From NCBI GenBank assembly GCA_002315885.1, contig DCIO01000082.1, positions 1-23,897 of the forward strand: a DNA stretch of 23,897 nt. Direction: 5' to 3'. The notes below the pieces were generated by a model, which was given only the letters and a program-made list of their open reading frames with translations, was not told the origin of the DNA and did not search any database. This DNA comes from Lentisphaeria bacterium UBA1724. GTDB taxonomy: Bacteria > Verrucomicrobiota > Lentisphaeria > Oligosphaerales > Oligosphaeraceae. Positions 14,567-23,801 of the stretch are shown in pieces. Numbering within the stretch: position 1 is the first letter of the stretch; every line of letters starts with the position of its first letter. The translations under genes and the position numbers were made by a program.

Positions 14567-16327
14567 TTAGAAGAGACCGTGGATACGCCCCGTCTCCACA
14601 TCAATGTCAATGCGTCGATAGGCGGGATCGGAGCCCGTGCCAGGCATCAGCTTGATGTCGCCCGCAACGGGAACGATGAAGCCTGCGCCGCGATAGAGCA
14701 GGATGTCGCGAATGGGCAGAGTGAAACCGGTAGGACGGCCCTTGACATCGGGATCGTGGGAGAGAGACAAGTGGGTCTTAACCATGCAGACGCTCAATTT
14801 CGCGATTTCGGGGTCATTCTGGTAGAGGTCCAATTTCGCCTGGGCTTCGGGCAGCAACTGGATGTCGGCGGCGCCGTAGACTTCCTTGGCAACTGCCATC
14901 ACGCGGTCACGGATGGGCTGGCTATTCTCGTAGAAGAAATGGAAGTTGTTGGGCTTCTTCACAGCCTCTTCCACCGCTTCCGCCAACTCCAACGCGCCCT
15001 CGCCACCGAACTGCCAGTGCTTGGAGAGCGCAGTCAATGCGCCCGCCTGCTCGCTGAGCTTGCGAACCAGCTTGACTTCCTCGTCGGTGTCGGTGTAGAA
15101 GTGGTTGATGCACACCACGGGCTGGACACCAGACTTGCGGATGATCTCCAGGTGCGCCAGCAGGTTCTGGCAACCCGCCTCCACCAGCGGAAGATTCTCG
15201 TGGGTATAGACGTCGTCCAATTTGGTGCCGGGCTTGACACTGGGACCACCGCCGTGCATCTTCAACGCGCGAATCGTCGCCACCAACACAACCGCGTCGG
15301 GACGCAGACCGCTGGCACGACACTTCAGGTCAACGAATTTCTCGTAACCGATATCCGAAGCAAATCCGCTCTCGGTGACATGGTAGTCGGAGCAACGAAC
15401 GCCGATTTGGTCGGCGATGATGGAGCTCTGGCCGATGGCGATGTTGGCGAAGGGGCCCGCATGCACCAGAACAGGCTGGCCTTCCACGGTGGAAATCAGA
15501 GTGGGATTCAAGGCCTCCGCCAAGAATGCCGTCATGGCGCCATCCACTTCCAAATCATGGGTGGTAATGGGAGAACCGCTACGGCTATATGCCACAACAA
15601 TCTTGCTGATGCGCTCCCGCAGATCCCGCAGGTCATTCGCCATGGCAAGAATGGCCATCAGCTCACTGGAGACCGTGATGGCAAAACCGGAGTCCATGGG
15701 ATAGCCGTCCATCTTTCCGCCATTCCCGATGGTGATATTGCGCAGGGCCTGGGCGCAGAAGTCAATGACCCACTTCATCTGAACGCGATTGGGATCGATA
15801 TCCAGACGACGCAGACCGCGCTTGGCCAACTGCGCATCGTCGTAATTGCGCTCGTGCTGCATACGGCTGGTGAGGGCCACCATGCCCAGGTTGTGGGCGT
15901 TGGTAATCTTGTCGATGTCCCCCGTCAACCCCATGGAGAAGGTGGTCAGCGGAATGCACTGCGCCAGACCGCCACCCGCGGCAGAGCCCTTGATGTTGAA
16001 GGTGGGACCGCCAGAAGGCTGGCGAATCGCGCCGGAGACGCGTTGACCGCGCTTGGCCAACCCCTCGATCAGACCGATGGTGGTAGTGGTCTTTCCCTCG
16101 CCCAGCGGCGTAGGAGTAATGGCAGTCACGTCAATGTATTTGCCCTTCGGCGCATCTGCCAGACGCTTGCGAATCGCCATCTGGTCAACACGGGCAATCT
16201 GTCGACCAAAAGGAATCAGCTCTTCAGGGAGCAGTCCCAGCGCATCCGCTAGTTGCTGAGGGGTGCGCATGGTAGCTTCGGCGGCTTCGGCAATCTGCCA
16301 ATCGGCTAATTTGGTAGGGTCTAGCAT
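14567..16327 (-). CDS. fhs: Formate--tetrahydrofolate ligase
   Basis: The enzyme joins formate to tetrahydrofolate using ATP, giving 10-formyl-THF for purine and formyl-Met synthesis or for acetogenic C1 flow. The 586-residue protein has the P-loop PLGEGKTTTT (74-83). RQPSGGPTF with NIKGSAAGGG (102-120) corresponds to the folate-site stretch REPSLGP...IKGGAAGGG, and TGDIDKITNAHN (135-146) corresponds to TGDxxAITxAHN. It is somewhat longer than the usual 555-560. Several normally conserved spots differ: RQPSGG for REPSLG, and MPGTGSDPA near the C terminus for the usual MPGLP. This suggests a divergent subgroup. It heads a block with the small membrane protein and yigZ. 121 bases separate it from the A2M-like gene, and I find only weak promoter matches there. 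Confidence 0.93.
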   Translation of the reverse strand: MLDPTKLADWQIAEAAEATMRTPQQLADALGLLPEELIPFGRQIARVDQMAIRKRLADAPKGKYIDVTAITPTPLGEGKTTTTIGLIEGLAKRGQRVSGAIRQPSGGPTFNIKGSAAGGGLAQCIPLTTFSMGLTGDIDKITNAHNLGMVALTSRMQHERNYDDAQLAKRGLRRLDIDPNRVQMKWVIDFCAQALRNITIGNGGKMDGYPMDSGFAITVSSELMAILAMANDLRDLRERISKIVVAYSRSGSPITTHDLEVDGAMTAFLAEALNPTLISTVEGQPVLVHAGPFANIAIGQSSIIADQIGVRCSDYHVTESGFASDIGYEKFVDLKCRASGLRPDAVVLVATIRALKMHGGGPSVKPGTKLDDVYTHENLPLVEAGCQNLLAHLEIIRKSGVQPVVCINHFYTDTDEEVKLVRKLSEQAGALTALSKHWQFGGEGALELAEAVEEAVKKPNNFHFFYENSQPIRDRVMAVAKEVYGAADIQLLPEAQAKLDLYQNDPEIAKLSVCMVKTHLSLSHDPDVKGRPTGFTLPIRDILLYRGAGFIVPVAGDIKLMPGTGSDPAYRRIDIDVETGRIHGLF

Positions 16328-16448
16328 AGGTCGGTATCAGGATTTTCGGGGTTATTTGAATTTGTGAAATCGTAACTTGACAAATGTAATGCGATTTGCG
16401 GAATGAATTTATCCACAATCATCAAAAAGAAAAGAAACAAGACTGGGG

Positions 16449-19400
16449 TTACTTTTCAATGATGAAACTCTGGGGGCCAGCAGTGAAGATCTTTCGGAAG
16501 ACCTGTCCGAGGGTCACTGTCGCAATTGCGGGTGGCAGATGGAATTCGCCAGGCGAGACCGCACGCAGGTGGTATTCGTAGACTGCCGTGGAAACCGCAT
16601 CCGAGGGCTGCCCAGGCCAGGAAATGGCACCGAACCACTGGAAGGCATCGTCCCCTCTCTCCAGATAGTGCGGAATCAACCCGGTCTGCGCATTGGACAC
16701 ACCTGCCAACTGCATTTCACCTGCGTAACGACCATTGATGCTCGCCTCCTCCAAACGGAAACCACCAGGAATCTGATACTCCAACACGATATCCTCCACG
16801 GATGGAGTGTCTATCGAAACTCGGACGGTCACCAGGTCGCCGACTTTGCAAGTAGAAATCTCCTCACCAGAGGCATTTCGGAAACTCTGGGTGAGTTTGA
16901 AATTCTGCCCCAACGTACCATCGCATGCCAGACCAGGATCCTCCTCTTTGTAGCGGATGATGACCAGCGGTATCTTCCCCGTGTTGCGCAGACAGTAAGT
17001 GCCATTCTCAAAGACCGTCATCGGCATGTCCTCAGAAGCGATCGTATGGCGCACCTTCCCGTCCTCGGGACGCACCAGCAGTGCATGGGCCTGATCTTTT
17101 TTCACCACACTCTCGCCACGCGCCAGCAAATACTGCGAAACCGCACCCACAAGCCAGGAATGCACACGGAACTCATGCATGGAGCGAGATGAGATGATAT
17201 GCTTCATGAATTGATCAAAAAACACATCCAGAATCGGATCGGCAGGCGTCGCCATGGCCGTCAACCAAACCACCATAGCCATGCCGCAAAGGCAATCGCT
17301 CTCCTTGCCATTCCGGGCGCAAGTCGCCTCAAAATTCTCAAGGGTCAATTCCTTGATAATCGAGAGACCCTGGCTCAAATAGCCCTGCCCTTCTTCTTCA
17401 CGACCTTGCGCCTGGGCATATCGGCCGCCAATGACAAGAGCCATCCCCGCGATATACCGAGCGAACGGAGTGATGTCCGTGCCTCCCAGAAGCAGCAACG
17501 AATAAGGATAGAAATCGATGTCGCCAATGCACGCCAGGGTACAGCACCCCACCGCCTGGGCCTCGATATCCATATTGTCATTCCGTAGGAAATTCTTCAA
17601 CGTATGGATGATTTCTTGACGGCGTTCCACGGACATGGGATACCCACAGAAGGTATTCGCCAAGACCTCCAGTGCCAAAGCCTGTGAAGTTCCTCTGAGC
17701 CACCCCTCGCGACCTTCCAGATAACGGCTGTAGGTGCCGTTGCCTAGGCGATAGAGCGGCAGAAGATCCATCTTGTCGAATAATCTTTCCTTGGCAGGGC
17801 CTCCTGCCAAAACCGGCAGGAGGTTGTTTTCCTCGAGTTTCTGCAAATGGATATGGGTGAAAAGATCGCCGACAAGTTGTTCCATACGATTGTAGGAATC
17901 GGTATTGACACACGCCTGATGCGCACGCAGTTCATTCTGCAAAGTGCCAATCTTCACGATGCTCTTCTCGGCTTCGCAAGTCTCGAAGGGCTCGGAAGTC
18001 GCTCCCACGGGCACATATTGGAAATACAGCGCCTGCTGAAGCGGAACCGCCCGGCGAATCTTGATTGCATAATCAAAGGACTTCTCTGACTCTTCCGATA
18101 GCTTCAGAGTCAGGCGAATGACCAGTTTCCCGGCAGGAATATCCCCGGGAAGAATCAAGTCCTGGGAAATCTCCTGGGATTCGCCCATGGGAATATTCAG
18201 AATGCCCTCATAATGGAACGGCAGAAGAGAAGAATACTCGGGGGTGAGAATTTCCAATTTGCAGGGGAACCACTCCGCACTGCTCTGGCGATTCTGAAGA
18301 CTGACACGGAATACACCCTTGTCCCCAGGAAGCATCGAGGAAGGTGCCTGGATTTTCACCTCCACCTTCTCCTTGACCTGCACCAGCAAGTCGTCTCCAC
18401 CTACACCCATCGTGGCAGAGGCAACCGCCATGAGCCGGAATTGGCATTCATCCGCAGGGAAGCGAAGATTGACGTAGGTGGGCTCGTCGGGATTGCCAGA
18501 GACATCGGCAAAGACCTGTTCCACCATACGAGCGCTGATGGCCTTGTCACGGAAAGTCTTCATGTATTCCGTCATCAAATAACGCCGAGAGAAGACATTC
18601 TCCTGGGAATCGTCGCCACCCACGCGGCCATTTTCCACATTCACGACGGGATAGAGCGAAGAATAGGTGGATTGCATGGCAAAGGGGGATTTGGTATTCT
18701 CAAAGAGGTCCTTGAAGGGAGTGGGATGGATATAGCCGCTAATTTTCAGGATTGCCTCCTCCACGCCCCAGAGCGCCACCCGCCCCGCCACCGGATTGCC
18801 CGAGGCATCCGTCAGAGTAATCTGCACGGGAACGGTGCTACCAGGAGCCACTTCCTCGGGGCAGATGATACCGACTTTCACACGACGCATGGACTGATTC
18901 ACAGGAATCTCCGCATCGCCTTTGATATATGCCACATCTTTGGTATTTTCGCCAGAGACATCCACCGCCACCGCCTGCATGGCAAGATGGCATGCACCGC
19001 TAGAACACTCTTGCGGAATGGTGACCTGGATGGTATTCAGGCCCTCTTTCAAGGGTTGGTGGAAATGCTTCACAGGACTGCCCTGGGCACCAACCAGGAA
19101 ATGCGCCACCCCGGAGAACAAACTGTCAAAGGAGATGGTCGCCGTCTCGCCAGGGGCATAATTCTCCCGATCCATGTGGAAGACAAATCCAGAGGGATTC
19201 AACGGAGGCAGAGAAATATCCTCTCCACCGATGGAGAATGACGAATGGGCCAGGAACTGCCCCGTAGCATGATCCTTCACCAGGAGGCTGTAGTTGCCCG
19301 AGGACAAGGTCGGCAACATGAAACGATTGTCCTCCGACAATTCCACCGCACCGCTACTTACGGGATTCTCCACCGGCCGCCAGATACGGCGGCACTTGCC

Positions 19401-21281
19401 GTCCTTGTCACAGTGCAGTTGATACTCCCACTTGTATCGAGACAGCGTATAGTCAAATGCGCATTCCGCCAGGGGATAGTCTTCACCATTCGGCCGCACT
19501 GCACAAAAATGGGCCATGGGTGTGCCACTGGCATCCTCCGACATACGAATGCCCAGATAGTAATCAAAGATATGATGTTGGAATCTCTTTTCCAGAACAA
19601 TCTCATTGGCGCTATTTTCGATGGCTCTGACTGTGGAACGCACAACAATATCCAAGGGAGCGCGATAGAGCCCATCCTGCATGAAACCCATGGATACCGG
19701 CACCGTCCCCGTAAATACGCCATCCTTGTTTGTCTTGTTTTCGAAATGAAGTCCTGGAGAATCCAGCTCTCCCATGATGAAGGAGAAGTCATAATCAAGA
19801 TATTTTCCGGGAGGAACAAAGTCGCCCCAATCCAGGGACACGGCAGTCTCCACAGTCGCATCGCTTACGGGACGCCCCTGGATATCCACCACTTCACCTT
19901 TATACGACCAGATGTCGGAGGCCTTCTGTTCAACGGAAAGCACGGAATCCGTCGAGGCAAACGTGATATAAACCACCTCGAAATCCATCTCTGCGTAGGT
20001 GAAAGTATGTCCCTTGGTCTTGCGGGGAGGACGCAGAGAAACATGGTAAAGACCAATGGCCGCCTCGGCATCAATGGACATCTTCGCGCTGACAAAACCG
20101 AAGTTGTCTGTCTGGAGCTCCTGGGCAAAGACTTCCTCGCCTTCGGGAGAGGTCACCACAATTTCAACGGGCATCGGCGCGCACACACCGCCATTTCCCT
20201 TGCGGAGCAACCCCGTGAAGGAAATCGTAGCGCCACGCTGACAGAGACCACGATCCGCATAAAGAATGGCAGGCATCGCACGTACAGAAGCGTTGGGCAC
20301 CGTGGGATCAGCCAGGCAGTTTTCAGTCAACAGCCATACGGAGTCCTGTTTTTCCTCGTCTGTCGCCACGACATAATGGGGATGGTCATCCCTATCCCAC
20401 TGGGGCGGCAGTGAAAGCCGCACATAGCCGTTGTTATCCGTGATATCGTCACAAATCAGCTGCTGCTTTTCGCTATAGAGATAGACAGAAACGCCGGGAC
20501 AGGGTTTGTCGGGATGCTGCAGAGAATAAACAAAGCAATGATAGTTCTGCCCATTCTGGAAGAGAAAAAGAGACATGTCAGTCAAAGACAGCCGTAGGGC
20601 CGCAGGAGTTTTCCCCTGTTTTTCCTGGCCGTAATTCAGCGTCATGGTGTAGATGCCTGGTTTGCCATCCACGCCCATCTCCTTCAGCGAAATAGCAGAT
20701 ATCTCCTTCCGATTGGCAATCCCCTGGAAACGCATCGTCTTCTCAAAGATATTACGCGTCGTCTCGCCATTCCAGACCTTCGTGGAAGAAATAAAGTGCA
20801 GGAGAGAACTGCGATAGAGTCGGGAGAGGGAAATTGTCAGAGGTTCACTCACATTGACCTCGGAGAAGGGCAAGGTGTCGCTGCTGGCATATAGTGGATA
20901 GAAGAGTCCCGAAGTCAACCATTCCGCATTGGCGGGGACATCATTCGTAATAAAGCGCATGAGTTTGTCTTCAGGAAGACCATCCGCCGCGGAGGCATTC
21001 GGGAATCCACGCTTCAACAGAATTTCATAATAGGTGCCTGGCTGGAATTCGCCAGTAATTTTCACCTTGTTGCCAATCCGTATGACGCGATACTGCACGG
21101 ACGGGTTGATCTCGAGGGCATCACGGGTCGCGGGAGCCCAAGCGCCTTCCAATTCGCCGTCCAGCATAATTTCCAATGCGCCGTCAGGGAGCCATTGGGT
21201 GGATTTCACCTGGAGTGCACCTGCCAGGCAGAGTAGACTCGCAAAGAGACAAAAGAAGAAGAAACAGAGTGATTTTCTCAT
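16449..21281 (-). CDS. Alpha-2-macroglobulin-like exported protein without thioester Cys
   Basis: The 1610-residue product has a signal peptide (about 1-22). Ig-like MG domains follow, with an MG2-type CQRGATISFTGLLRKGNG stretch and a second YAPGETATISF repeat. Next come an A2M complement-like segment and an alpha/alpha-toroid of helices (about 1120-1400), then a receptor-binding-like end with VSPGEFHLPP. In thioester A2Ms the toroid opens with PxGCxEQ. Here the spot reads YNRMEQ (1130-1135), keeping EQ but with Arg at the Cys position. That makes it YfaS-like rather than protease-trapping by covalent bond. The start is the ATG before the signal peptide, since the frame upstream overlaps the MBL gene. 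It is probably periplasmic, co-transcribed 25 bases after the MBL-fold gene. Confidence 0.85.
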   Translation of the reverse strand: MRKSLCFFFFCLFASLLCLAGALQVKSTQWLPDGALEIMLDGELEGAWAPATRDALEINPSVQYRVIRIGNKVKITGEFQPGTYYEILLKRGFPNASAADGLPEDKLMRFITNDVPANAEWLTSGLFYPLYASSDTLPFSEVNVSEPLTISLSRLYRSSLLHFISSTKVWNGETTRNIFEKTMRFQGIANRKEISAISLKEMGVDGKPGIYTMTLNYGQEKQGKTPAALRLSLTDMSLFLFQNGQNYHCFVYSLQHPDKPCPGVSVYLYSEKQQLICDDITDNNGYVRLSLPPQWDRDDHPHYVVATDEEKQDSVWLLTENCLADPTVPNASVRAMPAILYADRGLCQRGATISFTGLLRKGNGGVCAPMPVEIVVTSPEGEEVFAQELQTDNFGFVSAKMSIDAEAAIGLYHVSLRPPRKTKGHTFTYAEMDFEVVYITFASTDSVLSVEQKASDIWSYKGEVVDIQGRPVSDATVETAVSLDWGDFVPPGKYLDYDFSFIMGELDSPGLHFENKTNKDGVFTGTVPVSMGFMQDGLYRAPLDIVVRSTVRAIENSANEIVLEKRFQHHIFDYYLGIRMSEDASGTPMAHFCAVRPNGEDYPLAECAFDYTLSRYKWEYQLHCDKDGKCRRIWRPVENPVSSGAVELSEDNRFMLPTLSSGNYSLLVKDHATGQFLAHSSFSIGGEDISLPPLNPSGFVFHMDRENYAPGETATISFDSLFSGVAHFLVGAQGSPVKHFHQPLKEGLNTIQVTIPQECSSGACHLAMQAVAVDVSGENTKDVAYIKGDAEIPVNQSMRRVKVGIICPEEVAPGSTVPVQITLTDASGNPVAGRVALWGVEEAILKISGYIHPTPFKDLFENTKSPFAMQSTYSSLYPVVNVENGRVGGDDSQENVFSRRYLMTEYMKTFRDKAISARMVEQVFADVSGNPDEPTYVNLRFPADECQFRLMAVASATMGVGGDDLLVQVKEKVEVKIQAPSSMLPGDKGVFRVSLQNRQSSAEWFPCKLEILTPEYSSLLPFHYEGILNIPMGESQEISQDLILPGDIPAGKLVIRLTLKLSEESEKSFDYAIKIRRAVPLQQALYFQYVPVGATSEPFETCEAEKSIVKIGTLQNELRAHQACVNTDSYNRMEQLVGDLFTHIHLQKLEENNLLPVLAGGPAKERLFDKMDLLPLYRLGNGTYSRYLEGREGWLRGTSQALALEVLANTFCGYPMSVERRQEIIHTLKNFLRNDNMDIEAQAVGCCTLACIGDIDFYPYSLLLLGGTDITPFARYIAGMALVIGGRYAQAQGREEEGQGYLSQGLSIIKELTLENFEATCARNGKESDCLCGMAMVVWLTAMATPADPILDVFFDQFMKHIISSRSMHEFRVHSWLVGAVSQYLLARGESVVKKDQAHALLVRPEDGKVRHTIASEDMPMTVFENGTYCLRNTGKIPLVIIRYKEEDPGLACDGTLGQNFKLTQSFRNASGEEISTCKVGDLVTVRVSIDTPSVEDIVLEYQIPGGFRLEEASINGRYAGEMQLAGVSNAQTGLIPHYLERGDDAFQWFGAISWPGQPSDAVSTAVYEYHLRAVSPGEFHLPPAIATVTLGQVFRKIFTAGPQSFIIEK

Positions 21282-21306
21282 TGTGGAAGAAATCCTGTAT
21301 TGAGAA

Positions 21307-21918
21307 TTAGTCTTGTCCGAAATACGGATCCATCTTCTCGGTGCCGATGGTCGTTCTAGGACCATGCCCAGGATAGACAATCGTGGAAGGCGGAAGCGCA
21401 AAAAGCACCTCCTGGATGGAGCGCCGCAGGGCACTCTCCGAACCGCCCGGGAAATCCGTGCGACCCACAGACCCCGCAAAAAGGGTATCCCCTGTCAAGA
21501 CAAAGCTCTGCTCTGGGAAGTAGTAAGCCGAACTGCCTGGGGTGTGCCCGGGAGTGGCCAGCAATTCGTAACCGAAGGGCATGGGCGCGCCTTCCGATAA
21601 TGCGGGTAGATTCTCCACCGCGGAGAACCACGGCGGCATGCAATTTTCAGGGGAGGAGTAAAGTGCTCTATCCCCAGGGGGACACCACACAGGAATGCCG
21701 TATTCCTTCACCAGCGCAGGCACTGCACCGATGTGGTCAAAATGGGCGTGGGTCAGTAATATGCCATCCGGCGTCAACTTGCGTTCCGACAGTGCGCGGA
21801 TGATTTGCGGAGCATCGGCCCCTGGATCGAAAATCACGCAATGGCGTGTGTCGGTATCCCAGACGATGTAGCAATTTTCGTCAATGGAGCCTACAGAAAT
21901 GCGTTGGAGTTCCAGCAT
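21307..21918 (-). CDS. MBL-fold hydrolase, glyoxalase II-like
   Basis: The 203-residue protein has the complete metal set of the metallo-beta-lactamase fold: THAHFDH (56-62), GHTPGS (124-129), GDTLF (143-147) and PGHG (183-186), with the GRTDFPGG stretch typical of YcbL-like glyoxalase II relatives. A C-terminal substrate-binding domain of classical glyoxalase II is absent, so the substrate may be a small thioester or something else. It starts 6 bases after the GT9 stop and is followed by the A2M-like gene after 25 bases, so all three likely share a transcript. Cytoplasmic; no signal peptide. Confidence 0.9.
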   Translation of the reverse strand: MLELQRISVGSIDENCYIVWDTDTRHCVIFDPGADAPQIIRALSERKLTPDGILLTHAHFDHIGAVPALVKEYGIPVWCPPGDRALYSSPENCMPPWFSAVENLPALSEGAPMPFGYELLATPGHTPGSSAYYFPEQSFVLTGDTLFAGSVGRTDFPGGSESALRRSIQEVLFALPPSTIVYPGHGPRTTIGTEKMDPYFGQD

Positions 21919-21924
21919 GAATTT

Positions 21925-22971
21925 TTAGGAGAGTTTTTTGAGAAGTTCCGCCGCCACCGCCTCGCAGGAAACCCCGCGGCAGCAGCGCGTCTCGTCTCCC
22001 AGGGGGCAAACCCGCTGAAAACAGGGAGACTTATCACAAATGGAATGGATGACCGTATGGCGACCGACGGGACCGTATGGTCCTGTCAGGGTGTCATCCG
22101 TGGAACCGAAATTGGCGACACAAGGCACTCCCAGCAAGGCGGCGATATGCATGGGACCGCTGTCGTTGGTAAAGAGGGCACGGGACCGATGCAGCAACGC
22201 CGCCAATGCACCCATGGAAGTCTTGCCTGCCAAATTGGAGACATTCGGCAGACCGCAAAGTTCTCTGACACGCTCCGCACGGGAAGCCTCGTCTAGAGAT
22301 CCCAAGAGCCAGATGCCAATCTCAGGACGGGCGGCAGACACCGCCTTCAGCACTTCCGAGAAGTACTCCGTGCTCCAGGATTTGCTCTCCCAGCGAGAAG
22401 AACAGCCTACTGCCAGCAAGGGCTTGTCGGACGACCACCCCAAACCAGACAAAATGCCATCGGCTTCCGATGACCACGCCACAGGAATCTCCACGGGAAT
22501 GTCGTAGGATTCCTCCGTCAAAGTAATCCCACGGTCCTTCAAAAATTCCCGAACCAGATAGCGGTTCTTGTCGGCGGCATGACGCAATGAAGAGGGCAAC
22601 TCCACCGACTTTGTGTAGAAAAGAGTCGCGCCCTCCCGGGCATTGGCAAAGCCGTAACGGACACGGGAACGGGCGCACCAGCTAATCAACCCACTGCGCA
22701 AAAGACCCTGAAAATCCAACACCGCGTCAAATTCCGTACTGCGGAGTTGACGCAAGAATCCACGGAGACTCCCGAGGGAAAATTTGCCCAGCGCCTTTCG
22801 GGGGAAGGGAATAACCGTAATGCCGGGTGACAAAGAGACGATGGATGCCAGGGAATCATTGGCGACCCAAAAAATCTCCGCATCGGGATAGGCCTTCCGC
22901 AAATCCGAAACGGCAAAAAGCGCGTGGACGATATCCCCGAGGCTACTAGGTTTGACGATTAGAAATCTCAC
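21925..22971 (-). CDS. GT9-family heptosyltransferase-like enzyme
   Basis: The 348-residue protein starts MRFLIVKPSSLGDIVHAL, the N-terminal signature of LPS heptosyltransferase I. LDFQGLLRSG, RVRYGFANAREGA and a GT9 C-terminal nucleotide site (TNDSGPMHIAALLGVP) follow. The cysteine-rich end (SPCFQRVCPLGDETRCC) is common in the family. It probably transfers a heptose or similar sugar to the LPS inner core at the inner-membrane face. No waaA or other core gene is present, so the exact sugar is unknown. The start is a GTG 9 bases after the preceding stop, and the next gene begins 6 bases downstream. Confidence 0.88.
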   Translation of the reverse strand: MRFLIVKPSSLGDIVHALFAVSDLRKAYPDAEIFWVANDSLASIVSLSPGITVIPFPRKALGKFSLGSLRGFLRQLRSTEFDAVLDFQGLLRSGLISWCARSRVRYGFANAREGATLFYTKSVELPSSLRHAADKNRYLVREFLKDRGITLTEESYDIPVEIPVAWSSEADGILSGLGWSSDKPLLAVGCSSRWESKSWSTEYFSEVLKAVSAARPEIGIWLLGSLDEASRAERVRELCGLPNVSNLAGKTSMGALAALLHRSRALFTNDSGPMHIAALLGVPCVANFGSTDDTLTGPYGPVGRHTVIHSICDKSPCFQRVCPLGDETRCCRGVSCEAVAAELLKKLS

Positions 22972-22980
22972 GGGGAAATG

Positions 22981-23727
22981 CTACTGTCCGTAGGAAAGAC
23001 GAGTCGCGCAGCGCGTTGGCAACCCCGCTTCCAAAATCTTGTTCTGGGTTGTCTCGATGTCATAATCCACACGGATGATGCGGACTAGCCCGATTTCCAC
23101 CTCATAAATCGCGTAGGAAGCCAATGGATTGCAATCACGGGGCTGTCCAACACTCCCAACATTGATGAGGTATTTCTTGTCGTTTTCCAAAATGATGTTC
23201 TCGGAATAATCCGGCTCAACCTGAGTGAAATCCCGAACGAAGGTGATTGGCACATGGGTGTGCCCGACAAAACACAGGGATGTCCACTGGTAATTCATGG
23301 AATTTTCCGCGGAAAATTCGTCAGAGACGTATGGCCAGATTTGCGGATGGTCCAGACTGCCATGGACCACAGAAAAGTGCATGGGAGGATTGGGAAGGAT
23401 GATGTCGCCTGTCAATGGCAAATCACGCAACCACTGGCGCTCATCCGCTGTAAGTTGTTCGCGGGTCCACTTTATCGAAAGAATGGCACTCGGATTGAAG
23501 CCAATCATCAACTCCTCATTGGCAACATAATAGTCGTGATTCCCCTGAACCACTGAAAGACAATCCAAATTGCGAATGATCTCAACACATTCATGGGGAT
23601 TGGCGTTGTAGCCGACTACATCGCCCGTGCAAATAAAACGGTCAACGCGCTGCTCCTTCGCATCCGCCAAGACCGCCTCCAGGGCCTCTAAATTGCCATG
23701 TATGTCACCTAATATGCCTATCTTCAT
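22981..23727 (-). CDS. YfcE-like metallophosphoesterase
   Basis: The 248-residue cytoplasmic protein has the full calcineurin-like motif series: GDIHGN (7-12), GDVVGY (35-40), GNHD (62-65), VHGS (121-124) and GHTHVP (155-160). It resembles the class III/YfcE group that hydrolyses phosphodiesters or diadenosine polyphosphates; substrate cannot be told. It is the first gene of a four-gene block (phosphoesterase, GT9, MBL fold, A2M). An AGGAG lies 6 bases before the ATG, one of the best ribosome sites here. A candidate -10 box is at 23750-23755. Confidence 0.9.
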   Translation of the reverse strand: MKIGILGDIHGNLEALEAVLADAKEQRVDRFICTGDVVGYNANPHECVEIIRNLDCLSVVQGNHDYYVANEELMIGFNPSAILSIKWTREQLTADERQWLRDLPLTGDIILPNPPMHFSVVHGSLDHPQIWPYVSDEFSAENSMNYQWTSLCFVGHTHVPITFVRDFTQVEPDYSENIILENDKKYLINVGSVGQPRDCNPLASYAIYEVEIGLVRIIRVDYDIETTQNKILEAGLPTRCATRLSYGQ

Positions 23728-23749
23728 GATAAACTCCTAAAAACATCTT

Positions 23750-23755
23750 ACTATA
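23750..23755 (-). promoter_or_regulatory. Candidate -10 box for the phosphoesterase block
   Basis: On the minus strand TATAGT lies about 23 bases before the start codon in A+T-rich DNA. I find no convincing -35 partner, so this is a weak suggestion. Confidence 0.25.
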
Positions 23756-23801
23756 TAACTTCAACAATATTTTGTGCTAAATATATGCTAGAAACTAGGG
23801 A

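Noticed and set aside
14081..16252. 723-codon open frame on the plus strand opposite fhs and its neighbours
   Set aside because: The complementary strand encodes a clear formate--THF ligase, and the plus-strand translation is low-complexity, rich in His, Gln and Arg, with no domain.
19245..20414. 389-codon plus-strand open frame opposite the A2M-like gene
   Set aside because: It is explained by the codon bias of the minus-strand gene; the translation is His/Arg-rich without domains.
21282..21479. Longer N terminus for the A2M-like protein
   Set aside because: The extra 66 residues are Arg-rich, overlap the MBL-fold gene and would bury the signal peptide.
531..23727. Mobile element, defence or biosynthetic island
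   Set aside because: No transposase, integrase, toxin-antitoxin, nuclease or biosynthetic core enzyme is seen, and the genes are housekeeping or envelope types.
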